DNA of 9,421 nt from NCBI GenBank assembly GCA_946482425.1, contig CAMLRO010000046.1, positions 1-9,421 on the forward strand. Direction: 5' to 3'. This DNA comes from an uncultured Lactobacillus sp. (GTDB lineage: Bacteria > Bacillota > Bacilli > Lactobacillales > Lactobacillaceae). The notes beneath the pieces were generated by a model, which worked only from the letters and a program-made list of their open reading frames with translations, was not told the origin of the DNA and did not search any database. The position numbers and the translations under genes were made by a program. Positions 7,607 to 9,421 of this stretch are shown one piece after another; position 1 is the first letter of the stretch, and each line of letters begins with the position of its first letter.

Positions 7607-8797
7607 ATGTTAGAGAAAAAACCATACTTATTGTCACGCTTAGTTAGTGGCTTGGGCAACTCGCTTTATGGCATGGTTTTTATTTGGTGGATCCAAATTC
7701 AAACCAAAAGTTCAACTATGGTTGGCATTACTAATGCTATTTTCACAATAACTGCTGCTCTTTCTATTTTTTACGGTCCTTTTATTGACAGTCACTCTTT
7801 TAAGAAAACCAGCATTTATTCCATGGTGATACAAGTAGTTTTACTGTTTATACTAACTGCTGTGATTATTTATTTTAGCCAAAGTTATATTTTAGCTATT
7901 ATTATTGCTGGATTACTATCAATTTGTGATGAATTTTTTAACCCCGCTGATCGCGCTATTTTAAAAGAATCTCTTCTGGATGAAAGAGAAATGACCAGTA
8001 TTATTTCCAAGATTAATATCGTGGATCAACTGGTAAATGTTGGTGGGATTGCACTTTCTGGTGCATTACTGGCTTTTATGGCAAGCGGAGACATTATTTT
8101 AGCTTGTGCCTGCTTGAGTTTACTGGGGCTTTTATTGTTAATTGCAGCTCTGAGAAAAATACCTGTTCATAATGCAGTTAAAGAAAAAGAAAGCCAGGCA
8201 GAAGGTCTAACTAAATATTGGCAAAAGATTTTCAGTGGCTACAGTTACATTAAGAAAAATGCCTTTTTATTGCACTATCTTTGGTCCGGCTTGCTTTATT
8301 CGTTTGCACAACCTGCAATGATTTTAATTTTACCCCGTATAGCCGCAAAAGCGGGGCAGCCGACACTTTATAGTACTTTCTACATATGCATACTGGCGGG
8401 AATAATACTGGGAGCCATAATAGCCGGCAAAATGAAAGCAAGAATTATAACAGTTGGCTGGGCTTGGACTATTAGCGCCATACCGCTTATTTTGATGTTG
8501 TTTTCTTTAAAAAACATGGTCCTTCTTTGTATATTACTTTTTCTTTTTGGTCCTGCTACCAGTATTCATAATGTTCTCGCAGAATCTGTCATTCAGACTT
8601 CCACAGCAGATAATTATTTAGGGCGCGTCTTAACCACAGTCAGAACTTTTGCCAATATTGGTGGCCCCATTTCGTCTGTTGTTTCGGGCATAATTCTTGA
8701 TCATGTTGGTGAAAAATTTATTATTGCTCTTTGTGCGATCTTAATTATAATAGGTGGCATAAATATTTTGCTGGCAAGACCTAAAAAAACTAATTAA
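7607..8797 (+). CDS. Major facilitator superfamily transporter, substrate unknown
   Basis: This is a 396-residue integral membrane protein. Hydrophobic segments sit at roughly 12-32, 38-60, 69-91, 93-107, 143-160, 162-182, 220-245, 254-275, 278-299, 302-327, 346-364 and 370-390, which fits 12 helices with a central cytoplasmic loop at about 183-217. GPFIDSHSFKK (57-67) after helix 2 is a degenerate form of the MFS loop 2-3 motif. FNPADRA (111-117) and the late GRVLTTVRTFANIGGP resemble the exporter branch that includes Mef-type macrolide and EntS-type siderophore exporters, so a drug- or metabolite-efflux role is a reasonable guess only. The substrate cannot be read from the sequence. The ATG at 7607 has only a weak GAGA site (7597-7600). 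It is on the operon strand, but the 102-nt A+T-rich gap suggests its own transcription. Confidence 0.85.
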   Translation: MLEKKPYLLSRLVSGLGNSLYGMVFIWWIQIQTKSSTMVGITNAIFTITAALSIFYGPFIDSHSFKKTSIYSMVIQVVLLFILTAVIIYFSQSYILAIIIAGLLSICDEFFNPADRAILKESLLDEREMTSIISKINIVDQLVNVGGIALSGALLAFMASGDIILACACLSLLGLLLLIAALRKIPVHNAVKEKESQAEGLTKYWQKIFSGYSYIKKNAFLLHYLWSGLLYSFAQPAMILILPRIAAKAGQPTLYSTFYICILAGIILGAIIAGKMKARIITVGWAWTISAIPLILMLFSLKNMVLLCILLFLFGPATSIHNVLAESVIQTSTADNYLGRVLTTVRTFANIGGPISSVVSGIILDHVGEKFIIALCAILIIIGGINILLARPKKTN

Positions 8798-8823
8798 AGT
8801 AATTGCTGGCTTAAAAAAATAAT

Positions 8824-8850
8824 TTGATTTATAATATTTTTTGCTAAAAT
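8824..8850 (+). promoter_or_regulatory. Extended -10 promoter upstream of the DUF1934 gene
   Basis: TGCTAAAAT (8842-8850) is an extended -10 element (TG, one base, then TAAAAT). TTGATT (8824-8829) serves as a -35 with a short 15-base spacer, which extended -10 promoters tolerate. A perfect TATAAT at 8830-8835 lies just upstream but lacks a good -35 at 17 bases. Transcription from the extended -10 would begin near 8857, leaving a leader of about 60 nt before the ATG at 8919. Confidence 0.5.
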
Positions 8851-8918
8851 TAAGTAAAAAATCAAGACATATTTGTCAATCAACATGGTTGGCTTTTTTA
8901 TTACAAAGAATCAAATAT

Positions 8919-9323
8919 ATGACTAAAGTAAAAATCGATTTTACTAGCAAAATAATCCAAGGCAAAGATAGTGAAACTTTCAAGAAAAAAGCTGCTGGCG
9001 AATTAATTGAATCTGCTGGCAATACCAGAGTTTCATATTTGGAAGATGACAAAATTCCCGTTAAGATATTAATTAAAGAAGATAATGTGATTATTAGGCG
9101 GGGAACTGACAGAAATAACTACTCGCAACTCCATTTTGTTGTTGGTGAGCGCAAAGACTGTCGCTATGTCGCTCAAGGTTATCAAATGGATCTCCAAAGC
9201 ACGACTGAATTTATTAAATTTTTCCCTAAAAATGATGGTTCAAGAGAACTTCAGATTGAATATAACCTATATAGTGGTCTATACTTAATAGGTAATTATG
9301 CCGTCACATTGATTTTTACTTGA
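8919..9323 (+). CDS. DUF1934 (YwiB-like) family protein, predicted calycin-type beta-barrel
   Basis: This is a 134-residue soluble protein with no signal peptide or membrane segment and many alternating polar and hydrophobic stretches suggesting beta strands. Its N-terminal KVKIDFTSKI, the central IIRRGT and the C-terminal SGLYLIGNYAVTLIF are typical of the DUF1934/YwiB family, which Firmicutes often keep beside rpoE or argS. The molecular function is unknown to me. An in-frame TTG at 8841 would add 26 residues, but it sits within the candidate promoter, lacks a binding site and encodes a basic stretch (KLSKKSRH) not expected in the family. I therefore prefer the ATG at 8919, although its own site (AAAGAA, 8905-8910) is weak. 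The next gene follows after 46 nt. Confidence 0.8.
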   Translation: MTKVKIDFTSKIIQGKDSETFKKKAAGELIESAGNTRVSYLEDDKIPVKILIKEDNVIIRRGTDRNNYSQLHFVVGERKDCRYVAQGYQMDLQSTTEFIKFFPKNDGSRELQIEYNLYSGLYLIGNYAVTLIFT

Positions 9324-9337
9324 ACGCCTAGTAAAAT
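9309..9337 (+). promoter_or_regulatory. Predicted sigma-A promoter for rpoE
   Basis: TTGATT (9309-9314) and TAAAAT (9332-9337) are separated by exactly 17 bases, with four of six and five of six matches to consensus. The -35 element lies inside the last codons of the DUF1934 gene. The start of transcription would be near 9344, leaving about 25 nt before the rpoE GTG, just enough for its ribosome binding site. Confidence 0.55.
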
Positions 9338-9369
9338 AAGAAAGACTGTTTAAGAGAGAGGAATACATT

Positions 9370-9421
9370 GTGGGATTAAACGACTTTAAAAATAAAAATC
9401 GCAATGAATTATCAATGATTG
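9370..9421 (+). CDS. rpoE: DNA-directed RNA polymerase subunit delta (5' end only)
   Basis: Seventeen codons are visible from a GTG start, reading MGLNDFKNKNRNELSMI. The ELSMI string is the beginning of the HARE-HTH winged-helix domain of the delta subunit. This Firmicutes-specific protein associates with core RNA polymerase, promotes its recycling and tunes promoter-complex stability. AGAGAGGAA (9355-9363) lies six bases before the GTG. The TTG at 9368 is excluded because it runs into a stop after two codons. The upstream DUF1934 gene is a common neighbour of rpoE in lactobacilli. The acidic C-terminal tail expected of delta lies beyond the window, so the call rests on a short match plus context. 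Confidence 0.8.
   Translation, partial: MGLNDFKNKNRNELSMI

Noticed and set aside
8823..8835. A possible FabT operator half-site (TTTGATT) near the DUF1934 promoter
   Set aside because: The palindromic second half (TCAAA) is absent, and the bases are better explained as a -35 element.
8885..8926. Small open frame starting at ATG 8885 (13 codons)
   Set aside because: It has no ribosome binding site and ends within the start of the DUF1934 gene; nothing supports translation.

Overview
The window carries the 3' part of a type II fatty-acid synthesis (FASII) and acetyl-CoA carboxylase operon of a low-GC Gram-positive bacterium, most likely a lactobacillus. Three things point there: the gene order fabK-fabD-fabG-fabF-accB-fabZ-accC-accD-accA, the use of the flavoprotein enoyl reductase FabK, and a DUF1934 gene followed by the start of rpoE (RNA polymerase delta subunit, a Firmicutes protein). 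The A+T-rich composition and AGGAG-type ribosome binding sites agree. I cannot name a species.

Region 1 (1-7504) is one tightly packed, forward-strand operon. It enters the window inside fabK. Genes overlap by 4 nt (fabK/fabD, fabD/fabG) or 11 nt (accC/accD, accD/accA), abut directly (fabF/accB), or lie 10-11 nt apart. The promoter and the genes usually found upstream (a fabT-type regulator, fabH, acpP) are outside the window. AccB, AccC, AccD and AccA carboxylate acetyl-CoA to malonyl-CoA. FabD moves the malonyl group to acyl carrier protein, FabF condenses it, FabG reduces the keto group, FabZ dehydrates, and FabK reduces the enoyl group. All catalytic residues I looked for are present and no gene is broken.

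Region 2 (7505-8840) has an A+T-rich spacer with a weak hairpin/T-tract and a possible promoter. A 396-residue MFS transporter of unknown substrate follows, with a spacer behind it.

Region 3 (8841-9421) has a well-formed extended -10 promoter, a DUF1934 (YwiB-like) gene, a convincing promoter lying partly inside the end of that gene, and the first 17 codons of rpoE, which runs out of the window.

No intergenic stretch exceeds about 125 bases. There is no sign of mobile elements, CRISPR arrays, tRNA or rRNA. I found no undescribed biological system. The less ordinary points are the unassigned transporter next to the lipid operon, the paired 11-nt coupling overlaps in the acc genes, and the junction between the FASII operon and the rpoE block.
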